The notes under the pieces were generated by a model. That model had not been told where the DNA came from and searched no databases. It saw only the letters and a list, made by a program, of their open reading frames with translations. The position numbers and the translations under genes were made by a program. Source: Stutzerimonas balearica DSM 6083 (GTDB lineage: Bacteria > Pseudomonadota > Gammaproteobacteria > Pseudomonadales > Pseudomonadaceae). From it: DNA of 64,000 bases. This document shows, one piece after another, positions 25,206-36,208 of this stretch. The DNA lies in contig NZ_CP007511.1 in NCBI RefSeq assembly GCF_000818015.1, positions 3,606,501 to 3,670,500 of the forward strand, read 5' to 3'. Every line of letters starts with the position of its first letter. The stretch's first letter is position 1.

Positions 25206-28200
25206 TCAGGCCGCCGGCTGGAACAGCCGCACGCTCTGCACCTCGTCGCCCTTGGCCAGCTGCTCGCGGAGCAACTTTTCCTGCTGGCGGGCCTTGGCGA
25301 TGGCGCGTTCCTTCACCGGGCCGTAGCCACGGATCAGCTCCGGCAGCGCGGCGATGGCCACGGCGGTGCGGTAGTTGCTCGGCTTGAGCTGGGCCAGCAG
25401 CTCGTCCACGGTCTTCTCGTATTCGCTGATCAGCTGGCGTTCGACGCGACGGTCGTGGCCATAGCCGAACGGGTCCAGCGGCGTGCCACGCAGGAAGCGC
25501 AGCTTGGCCAGCACACCGAAGGCGTTGAGCATCCAGGGGCCGAACTCGCGCTTGCGTGGCTCGCCAGTGACGGGGTCACGCTTGGCCAGCCAGGCCGGAG
25601 CCAGGTGGAACTGCAGCTTGTAGTCGCCCTCGAACTGCGCCTCGAGCTGCTGGCGGAAGTCCGGCTCGCTGTAGAGGCGTGCGACCTCGTACTCGTCCTT
25701 GTAGGCCAGCAGCTTGAAGTAGTAGCGCGCGACGGCCTTGGACAGCGCCAGATCGTCCGCCGTATCGGCATCGCGCACGCGCTCGACCAGCTGGCGATAG
25801 CGGCGCGCCAGCCCGGCGTTCTGGTAGCGGGTAAGGAAGTCCACGCGCCACTCGACGATCTCTTCCAGGGTTTTACAGAGTGGTTCGGCGACCTCGACTG
25901 GGCGCGCCAGACCTTCCACCGCTTCGCGCTCTAGCACCGCACGGCGGCCCCAGCGGAAGGCCTGCAGATTCAGCTTGGCGGCAACGCCATTGAGTTCGAT
26001 GGCTTTCTCGATGGCCTCGGCGCTGATCGGCAGCAGCCCCTGCTGATAGGCGAAGCCGAGCAGGAACAGGTTGGTGGCGATGCTGTCGCCCAACAGCCGG
26101 GTGGCCAGGCGGGTGGCGTCGACGAAGTGGGTCTTCTCCGCGCCGACCGCGTCGCTGATCGCCTGGCGCATGGCCGCGCCGGGCACCTGGGCATCCGGGT
26201 TGCGGGTGAACTCGGCGGTGGCCGATTCGTGGCTGTTCACCACGGCATTGCTGATCTGCTCATTGAGCCGGGTCAGCGACTCGTCACCGGCCGCCACCAC
26301 CAGGTCGCAGCCGAGCAGCAGGTCGGCTTCACCGGCGGCGATGCGCACCGCGTAGATGTCGCTCTGCTTCGCAGCGATGCGCACGTGAGTGGTCACCGGG
26401 CCGAATTTCTGCGCCAGGCCGGCCTGGTCGAGCACGGTGCAGCCCTTGCCTTCCAGGTGCGCGGCCATGCCGAGCAGCGCGCCGAGGGTGGTCACGCCGC
26501 TGCCGCCGACGCCGGGGATCAGCACGTTCCACGGCCGCTCCAGCGACGGATGCTGCGGCTCGGGCAGCGCGCCGGCCTCGATGCCATGGCCGACCGCCTC
26601 GGGCTTGCGCAACCCGCCGCCATGCACGGTGACAAAGCTCGGGCAGAAGCCTTCGACGCAGGAGTAGTCCTTGTTGCAGGCGTTCTGGTCGATCTCGCGC
26701 TTGCGCCCCAGCTCGGTTTCCTTCGGCAGCACCGACAGGCAGTTGGACTTCTCGCCGCAGTCGCCGCAGCCCTCGCATACCGCAGCATTGATGAATACGC
26801 GCTTGGCCGGGTCTTCCAGCTTGCCGCGCTTGCGCCGGCGGCGCTTCTCGGTGGCGCAGGTCTGGTCGTAGATGATCACCGAGACGCCCTTGAATTCGCG
26901 CAGCTCGCGCTGCACGGCGTCCAGTTCGCGGCGATGGTGGAAAGTGGTGATCGGCGCGAAGCCGTCGCGGCTCGGGTACTTGTCCGGCTCGTCGCTGACC
27001 AGGGCGATGCGCCGGACGCCCTCGTCGGCGATCTGCCGGCTGAGCTGGTCGACGCGCAGTTCGCCGTCGATCGGCTGGCCGCCGGTCATCGCCACGGCGT
27101 CGTTGTAGAGCACCTTGTAGGTGATGTTGACGCCCGCCGCCACGGCGGCGCGGATCGCCAGGCTGCCGGAGTGGAAGTAGGTGCCGTCGCCGAGGTTCTG
27201 GAACATGTGCGGGGTGTCGGTGAACGGCGCCTGGCCGATCCAGTTGACGCCCTCGCCGCCCATCTGGGTGAAGGTCTCGGTGCGCCGGTCCATCCACTGC
27301 ACCATGTAGTGGCAGCCGATGCCGGCCGAGGCGCGGCTGCCCTCGGGCACCTTGGTGGAGGTGTTGTGCGGGCAGCCGGAGCAGTAGTGCGGGGTGCGCA
27401 CGGTGCTGTAGCTGCGCGCGGCCAGGGCCTTTTCCTTGGCGGCCAGGAAGGCCAGGCGGGTCTGGATGCTGTCGCTGGTGTAGATCGGCGCGAGGCGCTT
27501 GGCGATCACCCGGGCGATCATCGCCGGGGTCAGCTCGGAGAGGTTCGGCAGCAATGAATTGCCCTGCTCGTCGAATTCGCCGACCACCCGCGGACGCTTG
27601 CTGACGGGCCAGTTGTAGAGCTGTCCGGTGAGCTGGTCCTCGATGATGCTGCGCTTCTCCTCGACCACCAGAATCTCGTCCAGCCCCTGGGCGAACTCGT
27701 GCACCGAGACCGGCTCCAGCGGCCAGCTCATGCCGACCTTGAGCACCCGCAGGCCGACCGAGGCGCACAGCGCTTCGTCCAGGCCCAGGTCATCCAGCGC
27801 CTGCCGCACGTCGAGATAGGACTTGCCGGTGGTGATGATGCCAAGGCGCGGGTTCGGCGAATCGAGCATCACCCGGTTCAGGTTGTTGGCCCGGGCGAAG
27901 GCGCGTGCGGCGTAGATCTTGTACAGGTTGAGGCGCTTTTCCTGAGCCAGCGGCGGGTCCGGCCAGCGGATGTGCACGCCGTCCTCGGGCAGCTCGAAAT
28001 CGTCCGGGATGCGCGTCTGCACGCGCAGCGGGTCGACTTCCACCACGGCGGAGGAATCGACATTTTCAGCGATGGTCTTCAGCGCCACCCAGCAACCGGA
28101 GTAGCGCGACAGCTCCCAGCCGATGATGCCGTAGTCGAGGATTTCCTGGACGTTGGCCGGATTCAGCACCGGAATCGAGGCGGCGATGAAGGCATGCTCG

Positions 28201-28676
28201 CTCTGGTGCGGCAGCGTCGAGGATTTGCAGCCGTGATCGTCACCCGCCAGCAGCAGCACGCCGCCATGCGGGGAGACACCCGCCGCATTCGCATGCTTGA
28301 ACACGTCGCCGGCACGGTCGACGCCCGGCCCCTTGCCGTACCACATGGCGAACACGCCGTCGTACCGGGCGCCGGGGAACAGGTTGGCCTGCTGGCTGCC
28401 CCACACCGCGGTGGCGGCCAGCTCTTCGTTGACGCCCGGCTGGAAGTGGATGGCGTGTTGCTTGAGGTAGTCGCGGGCTTCCCAGAGGCTCTTGTCCAGC
28501 CCGCCCAGGGGCGAGCCGCGATAGCCGGAAATGAAGCCGCCGGTGTTCAGGCCACGCGCCTGGTCGCGCTGATGCTGGAGCATCGGCAGACGGGTCAGGG
28601 CCTGGGTACCGGTGAGGTACAGGTGCCCGGTGGCAAGGCGGTACTTGTCGTCCAGACGGATCTCGGCCAGAGACAT
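25206..28676 (-). CDS. Indolepyruvate ferredoxin oxidoreductase family protein (fused alpha/beta/gamma type)
   Basis: 1156-residue fused 2-oxoacid oxidoreductase, cytoplasmic. Oxidatively decarboxylates aryl-pyruvates (indolepyruvate, phenylpyruvate) or related keto acids to acyl-CoA with ferredoxin. Visible parts are the N-terminal PFOR-like domain (GFISGYRGSPLGGLD), the TPP domain (CSGCPHNTSTKVPEGS, then MGGEGVNWIGQAP), Fe-S cysteines (CEGCGDCGEKSNC and CNKDYSCVEGFCPS), and the C-terminal gamma part (GVGGSGVTTLGALLGMAA). The start MSLAEIRLDDKY follows TTAGGAGCG with a CA motif just upstream. It is divergent from the Lrp/AsnC regulator. Confidence 0.93.
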   Translation of the reverse strand: MSLAEIRLDDKYRLATGHLYLTGTQALTRLPMLQHQRDQARGLNTGGFISGYRGSPLGGLDKSLWEARDYLKQHAIHFQPGVNEELAATAVWGSQQANLFPGARYDGVFAMWYGKGPGVDRAGDVFKHANAAGVSPHGGVLLLAGDDHGCKSSTLPHQSEHAFIAASIPVLNPANVQEILDYGIIGWELSRYSGCWVALKTIAENVDSSAVVEVDPLRVQTRIPDDFELPEDGVHIRWPDPPLAQEKRLNLYKIYAARAFARANNLNRVMLDSPNPRLGIITTGKSYLDVRQALDDLGLDEALCASVGLRVLKVGMSWPLEPVSVHEFAQGLDEILVVEEKRSIIEDQLTGQLYNWPVSKRPRVVGEFDEQGNSLLPNLSELTPAMIARVIAKRLAPIYTSDSIQTRLAFLAAKEKALAARSYSTVRTPHYCSGCPHNTSTKVPEGSRASAGIGCHYMVQWMDRRTETFTQMGGEGVNWIGQAPFTDTPHMFQNLGDGTYFHSGSLAIRAAVAAGVNITYKVLYNDAVAMTGGQPIDGELRVDQLSRQIADEGVRRIALVSDEPDKYPSRDGFAPITTFHHRRELDAVQRELREFKGVSVIIYDQTCATEKRRRRKRGKLEDPAKRVFINAAVCEGCGDCGEKSNCLSVLPKETELGRKREIDQNACNKDYSCVEGFCPSFVTVHGGGLRKPEAVGHGIEAGALPEPQHPSLERPWNVLIPGVGGSGVTTLGALLGMAAHLEGKGCTVLDQAGLAQKFGPVTTHVRIAAKQSDIYAVRIAAGEADLLLGCDLVVAAGDESLTRLNEQISNAVVNSHESATAEFTRNPDAQVPGAAMRQAISDAVGAEKTHFVDATRLATRLLGDSIATNLFLLGFAYQQGLLPISAEAIEKAIELNGVAAKLNLQAFRWGRRAVLEREAVEGLARPVEVAEPLCKTLEEIVEWRVDFLTRYQNAGLARRYRQLVERVRDADTADDLALSKAVARYYFKLLAYKDEYEVARLYSEPDFRQQLEAQFEGDYKLQFHLAPAWLAKRDPVTGEPRKREFGPWMLNAFGVLAKLRFLRGTPLDPFGYGHDRRVERQLISEYEKTVDELLAQLKPSNYRTAVAIAALPELIRGYGPVKERAIAKARQQEKLLREQLAKGDEVQSVRLFQPAA

Positions 28677-28690
28677 GGGGCGCTCCTAAT

Positions 28691-28698
28691 TTGTTGTT
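28691..28698 (-). promoter_or_regulatory. Crc/Hfq-type CA motif of the oxidoreductase gene
   Basis: AACAACAA, 15-22 nt upstream of the ATG, next to the TTAGGAGCG ribosome-binding site. Confidence 0.7.
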
Positions 28699-28804
28699 AT
28701 CGGAGTCAGGGTGGTCGCGTTCGGCGCCACCCGCCTTTTTCGCGGCAGGGGATCGCCCCGCCGGCACGTGATTACAGTCTGGCCGTGACGAGGGGAGATT
28801 TTCT

Positions 28805-28823
28805 TTCTACTTTTGCGCTAGAA
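28805..28823. promoter_or_regulatory. Inverted repeat between oxidoreductase and Lrp genes
   Basis: TTCTA-N9-TAGAA, 19 bp, 53 bp upstream of the regulator start. Position and dyad symmetry suit an Lrp/AsnC operator. The short arms make this a weak call. Confidence 0.4.
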
Positions 28824-28854
28824 CCACGTTCGCTTGCATGAACGATTCGCCGAC

Positions 28855-28862
28855 AACAACAA
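28855..28862 (+). promoter_or_regulatory. Crc/Hfq-type CA motif of the Lrp/AsnC gene
   Basis: AACAACAA, 14-21 nt upstream of the ATG at 28876. Confidence 0.6.
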
Positions 28863-28875
28863 AACTGGAATGAAC

Positions 28876-29343
28876 ATGCAGACCCCGCTGAGCACCGTCG
28901 ACCGCAAGATCCTCCGCCTGCTGCAACACAACGCCGACCTGTCGGCCGCCGAGATCGCCGAAAAGGTCGAGCTCTCGCAGTCGCCCTGCTGGCGACGCAT
29001 CCACCGCATGCAGGAAGAAGGGCTGATCGAGCGCAAGGTCGCCCTGCTCAACCCGAAGAAGCTCGGGCTGGACATGACGGTGTTCGTCAACATCAAGCTC
29101 TCGGCCCATGGGCGCAGCAACCTCGACGAATTCGAGCAGGCCGTGGTCGGCTACCCCGAGGTGCTCGAATGCCACACCATGGCCGGCGAGTCGGACTACC
29201 TGCTCAAGGTGGTGGCGCGCGATATCGACAGCTACGAGCGCTTCCTGCGCGACCAGCTACTGCAGCGCCCACACGTGCAGGAAGCGCACTCGCACATCGC
29301 CATGAGCGAGGTGAAGCGGACCACGGAGCTGCCGCTGGATTGA
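28876..29343 (+). CDS. Lrp/AsnC-family transcriptional regulator
   Basis: 155 residues: an N-terminal HTH (LSAAEIAEKVELSQSPCWRR) and a C-terminal RAM domain (HTMAGESDYLLKVVARDI), the amino-acid-sensing part. It is divergent from the indolepyruvate oxidoreductase gene and probably controls it in response to an amino acid, as BkdR-like regulators do for branched keto-acid genes. The start at 28876 is preferred because CTGGAA sits 6 nt before it. An ATG at 28870 leaves no spacer, and an in-frame TTG at 28834 would read through the CA motif. Confidence 0.9.
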   Translation: MQTPLSTVDRKILRLLQHNADLSAAEIAEKVELSQSPCWRRIHRMQEEGLIERKVALLNPKKLGLDMTVFVNIKLSAHGRSNLDEFEQAVVGYPEVLECHTMAGESDYLLKVVARDIDSYERFLRDQLLQRPHVQEAHSHIAMSEVKRTTELPLD

Positions 29344-29491
29344 GCGGCCGCTGCCGCTTGTAGGAAAGATTTAAGGTCCCGGCCCTGCCGGTCGATATTA
29401 CGGGCGATGCCTATCGCCCCAGGCAGCCCCTTCGACGCCCCACCCTTCCATTGCCCATCGGCAGCCTTCCTACTGCCGGGAGTTCCAGAGC

Positions 29492-31402
29492 ATGCTCGCC
29501 AATATCCGCATCGGACAGCGCATCGCGATCAGTATCGTGCTGCTGCTGATCGTCACCGTCACGACCCTGACCGCCCTGTTCTTCAGCCGCTTCGAAAGCC
29601 TGCTGGCCGACGCCGAGCGCCGCGAGCTGCGCGGCATCTTCGACAACGTCAGCACCACCATCGCCGCCGAAAGCCTCACCGCCGAGCGCCTCGCCGCCCT
29701 GGTGGCGAACATCCCCGAGGTGCAGCAGGCGATGGCCGACGATGACCGTGAACGACTCTCGGCGCTGTTCGTGCCGGGCTATGCGAAGCTGGCGAACGAC
29801 TATGGCCTGACCCAGTTCCAGTTCCACAAGGCACCGGCCACCTCCTTCCTGCGCGTGCACAAGCCGGCGCAGTTCGGTGACGACCTTTCCGCGATCCGCC
29901 AGACCATCGTCGACACCAACGCCCGCCAGACGCCGGTGCGGGGTGTCGAGTCCGGCGTCGCCGGCCTGGGCATTCGCGGCCTCGTGCCGATCAGCCATCA
30001 GGGCCGGCCGGTTGGCTCGGTGGAGTTCGGCCTGTCCTTGGGCCAGGCGTTCTTCGACGCCTTCAAGGCGCGCTACCACGTCGACGTCGGCCTGGTGCTG
30101 CGCGAGGCCAGCGGCAGCTTCAAGCCCTTCGCCACCACATTTGGCAGCCCCCTGGTCAGCGATGAGCAGCGCGGCCAGGCGCTCGCCGGCAATGACGTGA
30201 TCTTCCAGGCCGAGGCCGACGGCCAGCCGGTGGCGGTTCTGGTATCGGCGGTCGAGGACTTCTCCGGCAAGCCGCTGGGCGTGCTGGAAGTGGCGATGGA
30301 CCGCACCCGCTACGCCGACGCACTGGCCTCGATGCGCAACACCGCACTGGTCGTCGCCGGCATCGCGCTGGCCATCGGCCTGCTGGTCGCGGCCCTGGTG
30401 GCGCGCGGCATCGTCAGCCCGATCCGGGTCGCGGTCGATGCGATGCGCGATATCGCCGCCGGCGAAGGCGACCTCACTCGGCGCTTGGAACAGCGCGGGC
30501 GCAACGAGGTAGCCGAGCTGGCCGGTGCCTTCAACCTGTTCGTCGAGAAGGTGCGCCGGCTGGTCAGCGAGGTGGCCGGCTCGACGACGCAAGTGGCCGC
30601 CGCGGCCGAGGAGATGTCGGCGATCACCGACGAGTTCAACCGCGACGTCGCACAACAGCGCCACGAGATCGAGCTGGTGGCCACGGCAATGAACGAGATG
30701 ACCGCCACCGTGCAGGACGTCGCGCGTAACGCCGCACTGGCGGCCGAATCGGCCCAGGCCGCCGATGAGCAGGCCCAGCAGGGCCAGCAGGTGGTGCAGC
30801 AGACGGTCAGCTCGATCGAAAACGTCTCGGCCGAGGTCGAGCGTACCGCTGCCGCCATCCAGCGGCTGGAGGCCGACAGCCAGAGCATCAGCGCCGTGCT
30901 GGACGTGATCCGCGGCGTCGCCGAGCAGACCAACCTGCTGGCGCTGAACGCTGCCATCGAGGCGGCGCGGGCTGGCGAACAGGGCCGCGGCTTCGCCGTG
31001 GTGGCCGACGAGGTTCGCACGCTCGCCTCGCGCACCCAGCAGTCGACGGTGGAAATCCAGCAGGTGATCGAGCAGCTGCAGGCCGGCGCGCGCGACTCCG
31101 CCGCGGTGATGCTGCGGGGCCGTGCCCAGGTCGAGGTCAGCGTGCGCCAGGCCCAGCAGGCCGGTGACTCGCTGAGCGGCATCACTGGCGCGGTCACCCG
31201 CATCAGCGACATGAACACCCAGATCGCCAGCGCCGCCGAGCAGCAGAGCGCGGTGGCTGACGAAATCAGCCAGAACGTGGTGAACATCAATCAGGTGGCC
31301 GATCGCGTCACCGAATCGGCCGGCCAGACCGCGCAGGCCAGCAGCCAGCTCGCGCATCTCGCGGTGGGCCTGCAAACGCTGGTCGGGCAGTTCCGCTACT
31401 GA
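29492..31402 (+). CDS. Methyl-accepting chemotaxis protein with double-Cache-like sensor
   Basis: 636 residues: TM1 at about 11-32, a periplasmic region (about 33-284) of the dCache_3-like type with [17 protein letters not shown] and a [14 protein letters not shown] segment, TM2 at about 287-309, HAMP with [11 protein letters not shown], and a signalling hairpin ([20 protein letters not shown]). No amino-acid-type RxxWY motif is present, so its ligand differs from the receptor at 14-16 kb and is unknown. GGGAG precedes the ATG. It is a single-gene unit. Confidence 0.9.
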   Translation: MLANIRIGQRIAISIVLLLIVTVTTLTALFFSRFESLLADAERRELRGIFDNVSTTIAAESLTAERLAALVANIPEVQQAMADDDRERLSALFVPGYAKLANDYGLTQFQFHKAPATSFLRVHKPAQFGDDLSAIRQTIVDTNARQTPVRGVESGVAGLGIRGLVPISHQGRPVGSVEFGLSLGQAFFDAFKARYHVDVGLVLREASGSFKPFATTFGSPLVSDEQRGQALAGNDVIFQAEADGQPVAVLVSAVEDFSGKPLGVLEVAMDRTRYADALASMRNTALVVAGIALAIGLLVAALVARGIVSPIRVAVDAMRDIAAGEGDLTRRLEQRGRNEVAELAGAFNLFVEKVRRLVSEVAGSTTQVAAAAEEMSAITDEFNRDVAQQRHEIELVATAMNEMTATVQDVARNAALAAESAQAADEQAQQGQQVVQQTVSSIENVSAEVERTAAAIQRLEADSQSISAVLDVIRGVAEQTNLLALNAAIEAARAGEQGRGFAVVADEVRTLASRTQQSTVEIQQVIEQLQAGARDSAAVMLRGRAQVEVSVRQAQQAGDSLSGITGAVTRISDMNTQIASAAEQQSAVADEISQNVVNINQVADRVTESAGQTAQASSQLAHLAVGLQTLVGQFRY

Positions 31403-31408
31403 GCGGCG

Positions 31409-31428
31409 GCGCCGGCGCGAGCCGGCGC
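31409..31428. terminator. Bidirectional hairpin between chemoreceptor and DUF192 genes
   Basis: GCGCCGGC-GCGA-GCCGGCGC, a perfect 8-bp stem with a tetraloop between two convergent stops. No T-run on either side. Confidence 0.5.
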
Positions 31429-31856
31429 TAGTCCGCAGGCAATCCCTCCACCCGTGCGCCCGGGCCGATGGCGTGCTCGGCGAACCAGCCCTGGTTCACC
31501 TCCAGCGCATAACGCGCCGGCGCTTGCGAGCAGCGGATCTCGGTGCTCAGCGGCTCGAGGTCGATCAGATCGACGATCCGCCCGGCGTCGTCGATGAACG
31601 CCGCCGACAGCGGCAACGGCGTGTTCTTCATCCACAGGCAATGGCGCCCGGGGCGCTCGAAGCGCAGCAGCATGCCGGCGTCGGCCGGCAGCTCGGTGCG
31701 CGCCATCAGCCCGCGGGCGCGCTCGAGGTCGCTGGCAGCCAGCTCCACCCGCAGCGTTTCCCCACCGATGCGCAGCGCCAGGCGGTCCTGCGCCAGCGCG
31801 GGCGGCAGCTCCCAGAGCAGAGCGGTCGAGACGATCAGCCAAGCCAGTGCGCGCAT
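31428..31856 (-). CDS. DUF192 family exported protein
   Basis: 142 residues from MRALAWLIVSTALLW, a signal peptide probably ending near ALAQ. The DUF192 core is present, with RARGLMARTELP, the CLWMKNTPLPLSAAFID strand, and the C-terminal EVNQGWFAEHAIGPGARV. The family's function is not established. The start at 31856 gives the signal peptide directly; an in-frame ATG at 31904 would add 16 polar residues. It lies between the chemoreceptor and the atoE-type gene and shares no obvious function with either. Confidence 0.82.
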   Translation of the reverse strand: MRALAWLIVSTALLWELPPALAQDRLALRIGGETLRVELAASDLERARGLMARTELPADAGMLLRFERPGRHCLWMKNTPLPLSAAFIDDAGRIVDLIDLEPLSTEIRCSQAPARYALEVNQGWFAEHAIGPGARVEGLPAD

Positions 31857-31937
31857 GCCATGAACCTTTGACGAACCCGGGGAACGGCGATCCTCGCGCC
31901 GCACTCAATAACCGAAGCGGGCACGCCCGCCATGGAC

Positions 31938-31948
31938 AAGAACAACAA
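31938..31948 (+). promoter_or_regulatory. Crc/Hfq-type CA motif of the atoE-type gene
   Basis: AAGAACAACAA holds two AAnAAnAA matches, 15-25 nt upstream of the ATG and right before ACGAGGACC. Short-chain fatty-acid use is a plausible Crc target. Confidence 0.68.
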
Positions 31949-31962
31949 ACGAGGACCTTCCG

Positions 31963-33303
31963 ATGCTCAACAGAATAACCGCCGCCAGCGTCTACCTGGT
32001 GCAGCGTTTCCTGCCCTCGCCCTTCGTCTTCGCCATCCTGCTGACGCTGATCGTGCTGGTCGCCGCGATGCTCGCCACCGGCCAGGGGCTGACGGCGATG
32101 GCGCAGCACTGGGGCAACGGCTTCTGGAACCTGCTGGCCTTCACCATGCAGATGTCGCTGATCCTGGTCACCGGCCATGCCCTGGCCCGCGCGCCGGCGA
32201 TCAATCGACTGCTCGACCGCATGGCCCGGGTGCCGCAGTCTCCGGGGCAGGCGATCATTCTGGTGACCCTGGTGGCGCTGGCCGGTTCCTGGATCAACTG
32301 GGGCTTCGGCCTGGTGATCGGCGCGGTGTTCGCCCGCGCGCTGGCCCGCCAGGTGCGCGGCGTCGACTACCCGCTGCTGGTCGCCGCGGCCTATTCGGGC
32401 TTTCTCATCTGGCACGGCGGCTTTTCCGGCTCGATCCCGCTGTCGCTGGCCAGCGGCGGCGCGGACCTGGCGAAGATGACCGGCGGTGCGCTGAGCGAAG
32501 CCATCGACGTCGGCCAGACCATGTTCGCCTCCTACAACCTGATCATCATCGCCGTGCTGGTGGTCGGCCTGCCGCTGCTCAACTGGGCGATGCAGCCCAG
32601 GCAGCCGAAGCAGGTCGACCCGGCGCTGCTGAAGGAGCCGGAAGCCGACGCGGTGCCACGCGAGACCGCCGTGCAGCGCCTGGACGACAGCCGCATCCTC
32701 GGCCTGGTCGTCGTCGCGCTGGCACTGCTGTTCTTCTACCGCTACTTCAGCGAGAACGGCCTGGCGCTGAGCCTGAACATCGTCATCTCGATCTTTCTCT
32801 TCGCCGGCCTGCTGCTGCACGGCACGCCGGAGCGCTACATGCGCGCCATCGAGGAGAGCATTCGTGGCATCGCCGGGATCGTCGTGCAGTTCCCCTTCTA
32901 CGCCGGGATCATGGGCATGATGGTCGGCGCCAATGCCGCCGGGCTGTCGCTCGGTCGCCTGGTCACCGACCGCTTCGTCGCCTGGTCGACGGCCGACACC
33001 TTTCCGGTGCTGGCCTTTCTCAGCGCCGGGCTGGTCAACGTCTTCGTGCCCTCCGGCGGCGGCCAGTGGGCGGTGCAGGGGCCGATCATGCTGCCGGCCG
33101 GCGCGGCGCTGGGCGTGCCGCCGCAGGTCACCGCCATGGCGATTGCCTGGGGCGATGCCTGGACCAACATGATCCAGCCGTTCTGGGCGCTGCCGCTGCT
33201 GGGTATTGCCGGGCTCGGCGCGCGTGACATCATGGGCTACTGCCTGCTGACGCTGGTCTTCTCCGGCCTGGTGATCGCCGGCGGGCTCTATTTCCTCACC
33301 TGA
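31963..33303 (+). CDS. atoE: Short-chain fatty acid transporter, AtoE family
   Basis: 446-residue inner-membrane permease with about 11-12 hydrophobic segments, family TIGR00366/AtoE. The N-terminus FLPSPFVFAILLTLIV is typical, as are the internal SGFLIWHGGFSGSIPL and VNVFVPSGGGQWAVQGPI segments. It imports acetoacetate, butyrate or related short-chain acids. A sigma-54 activator follows 50 bp downstream on the same strand and probably controls it. No metabolic genes for acetoacetate lie beside it, although acetoacetate is an end product of the tyrosine route in this window. Confidence 0.93.
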   Translation: MLNRITAASVYLVQRFLPSPFVFAILLTLIVLVAAMLATGQGLTAMAQHWGNGFWNLLAFTMQMSLILVTGHALARAPAINRLLDRMARVPQSPGQAIILVTLVALAGSWINWGFGLVIGAVFARALARQVRGVDYPLLVAAAYSGFLIWHGGFSGSIPLSLASGGADLAKMTGGALSEAIDVGQTMFASYNLIIIAVLVVGLPLLNWAMQPRQPKQVDPALLKEPEADAVPRETAVQRLDDSRILGLVVVALALLFFYRYFSENGLALSLNIVISIFLFAGLLLHGTPERYMRAIEESIRGIAGIVVQFPFYAGIMGMMVGANAAGLSLGRLVTDRFVAWSTADTFPVLAFLSAGLVNVFVPSGGGQWAVQGPIMLPAGAALGVPPQVTAMAIAWGDAWTNMIQPFWALPLLGIAGLGARDIMGYCLLTLVFSGLVIAGGLYFLT

Positions 33304-33353
33304 CCCTGCCAGGCGCCCGTGCCGGAGTCGCCGGCGCGGGCGCACGGAGCCGC

Positions 33354-34754
<1,401 letters not shown>

Positions 34755-34760
34755 ACGCGC

Positions 34761-36035
34761 TCAGTGCATCTCGTCGGTGGCCGGCTCGGCGCGGCGACCG
34801 TAGAGCGCACAGACCACGCGGCCGACGGTGAGCCCCTGCAGCAGGATCGACATCAGCACCACCAGGTAGGTCAGCGTCAGCACCAGGTCGCGCTGTTCGC
34901 CGAGCGGTAAGGACAGCGCCAGCGCCAGCGAGACGCCGCCGCGCAGCCCGCCCCAGGTCAGCAAGCGCACCGCACCGGGGCCGGTGCGCCGGTCGCCGCC
35001 GCGCAACCGGCGCAGCAGGTTGATGATGCTCGCCACGGTGACGAAGCGCGACGCCAGCACCGCGGCGCCCAGCAGCAAGGCGGCGAGCAGCGGCAGCCAG
35101 CCGAACGGCAGCACCAGCAGTTCCAGGCCGATCAGCGCGAACAGCAGGGCGTTGAGCACCTCGTCGACCAGCTCCCAGAAGCCATCGACATAGCGCCGTG
35201 CATCCTCGTCCATCGCCTTGCGCCGGCCCTGGTTGCCGATGATCAGCCCGGCCACGACCATGCTGATCGGCGCCGAGACGTGCAGGTGCGTGGCCAGCGC
35301 CGAGCCACCGAAGACCAGCGCCAGGGTCAGCATCACCGTGGGCTGGTGCTCGTCGACACGGCGCATGAGCAGGAACACCCCGAAGCCCAGCACCAGGCCG
35401 AAGAGCACACCGCCCACCGCCTCCTCGAGAAACAGCAGGCCGACTGCCCCGGCAGTCGGCGTCTGCCCCAGGGTGAGCACGCCGAGCAGGATGCTGAACA
35501 CCACCACCGCGGTGCCGTCATTGAACAGCGATTCGCCGACGATGGTGGTCTGCAGCGGCCCTGGCGCGCCGCTGGTCTTGAGAATGCCCATCACCGCGAT
35601 CGGGTCGGTCGGTGAGATCAGCGCACCGAGCAGCAGGCAGTAGATGAAATCCAGGCGCCAGCCGAACGCGCCGACGATGGCATAGGCCAGGCCGGCGACC
35701 ACGAAGGTGGAGAGCAGCACCCCGGCGGTGGCGAGCAGGCCGATCGGCCAGCGGTAGTGACGCAGATCGTCGAGGTTGACGTGCAGCGCACCGGCGAACA
35801 GCAGTGCAGGCAGAAACCAGGTCATCAGCACGTCGGAGAAGTCGATCTGGCGGATCAGCTCCTGCGCCTCCACCTCCAGCACCGGAAAGCCCAGCGCCGC
35901 CAGGCCCTGCAGAAGCAGCGAGAGCAGCAGCGCGGTGACCATCACGCCGATACTCGGCGGCAGGCGGATGAAGCGGTAGTTGAGGTAGGTGAAAAAGGTC
36001 GTCAGCGCGATAAATGCAGCCGCCAGATCGAGCAT
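34761..36035 (-). CDS. Monovalent cation/proton antiporter, CPA1 (NhaP) family
   Basis: 424 residues, about 12 hydrophobic segments. CPA1 motifs are visible: SPTDPIAVMGIL, the GESLFNDGTAVVVF segment with the conserved Asn-Asp pair, and the LLTWGGLRGGVSLALAL helix. Exchanges Na+ or K+ for protons across the inner membrane. The start MLDLAAAFIAL follows CGGAGAA; an in-frame ATG at 36137 adds a polar stretch before TM1 and is disfavoured. It is divergent from the phosphorylase gene. Confidence 0.9.
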   Translation of the reverse strand: MLDLAAAFIALTTFFTYLNYRFIRLPPSIGVMVTALLLSLLLQGLAALGFPVLEVEAQELIRQIDFSDVLMTWFLPALLFAGALHVNLDDLRHYRWPIGLLATAGVLLSTFVVAGLAYAIVGAFGWRLDFIYCLLLGALISPTDPIAVMGILKTSGAPGPLQTTIVGESLFNDGTAVVVFSILLGVLTLGQTPTAGAVGLLFLEEAVGGVLFGLVLGFGVFLLMRRVDEHQPTVMLTLALVFGGSALATHLHVSAPISMVVAGLIIGNQGRRKAMDEDARRYVDGFWELVDEVLNALLFALIGLELLVLPFGWLPLLAALLLGAAVLASRFVTVASIINLLRRLRGGDRRTGPGAVRLLTWGGLRGGVSLALALSLPLGEQRDLVLTLTYLVVLMSILLQGLTVGRVVCALYGRRAEPATDEMH

Positions 36036-36208
36036 GGGTTCTCCGATGGTTAGCGGTTGATCGCCGGGCGATCGCGCGCGGCGGGTATATGACGTGGGAC
36101 AAGGCCAGCCGGCAAAAAGCTTCCTTGCGCTTGGCAAGCCGCTGCGGCGGCGTTACATAACACCGGAGCCGCCTTGCGGCCGCCCCACGACAGCAACGGA
36201 CCCGCGCC

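Noticed and set aside
31932-33227. Frame starting at the ATG inside the CA motif upstream of atoE
   Set aside because: It is the +1 frame across atoE and gives no transporter sequence; the atoE frame starting at 31963 is clear.
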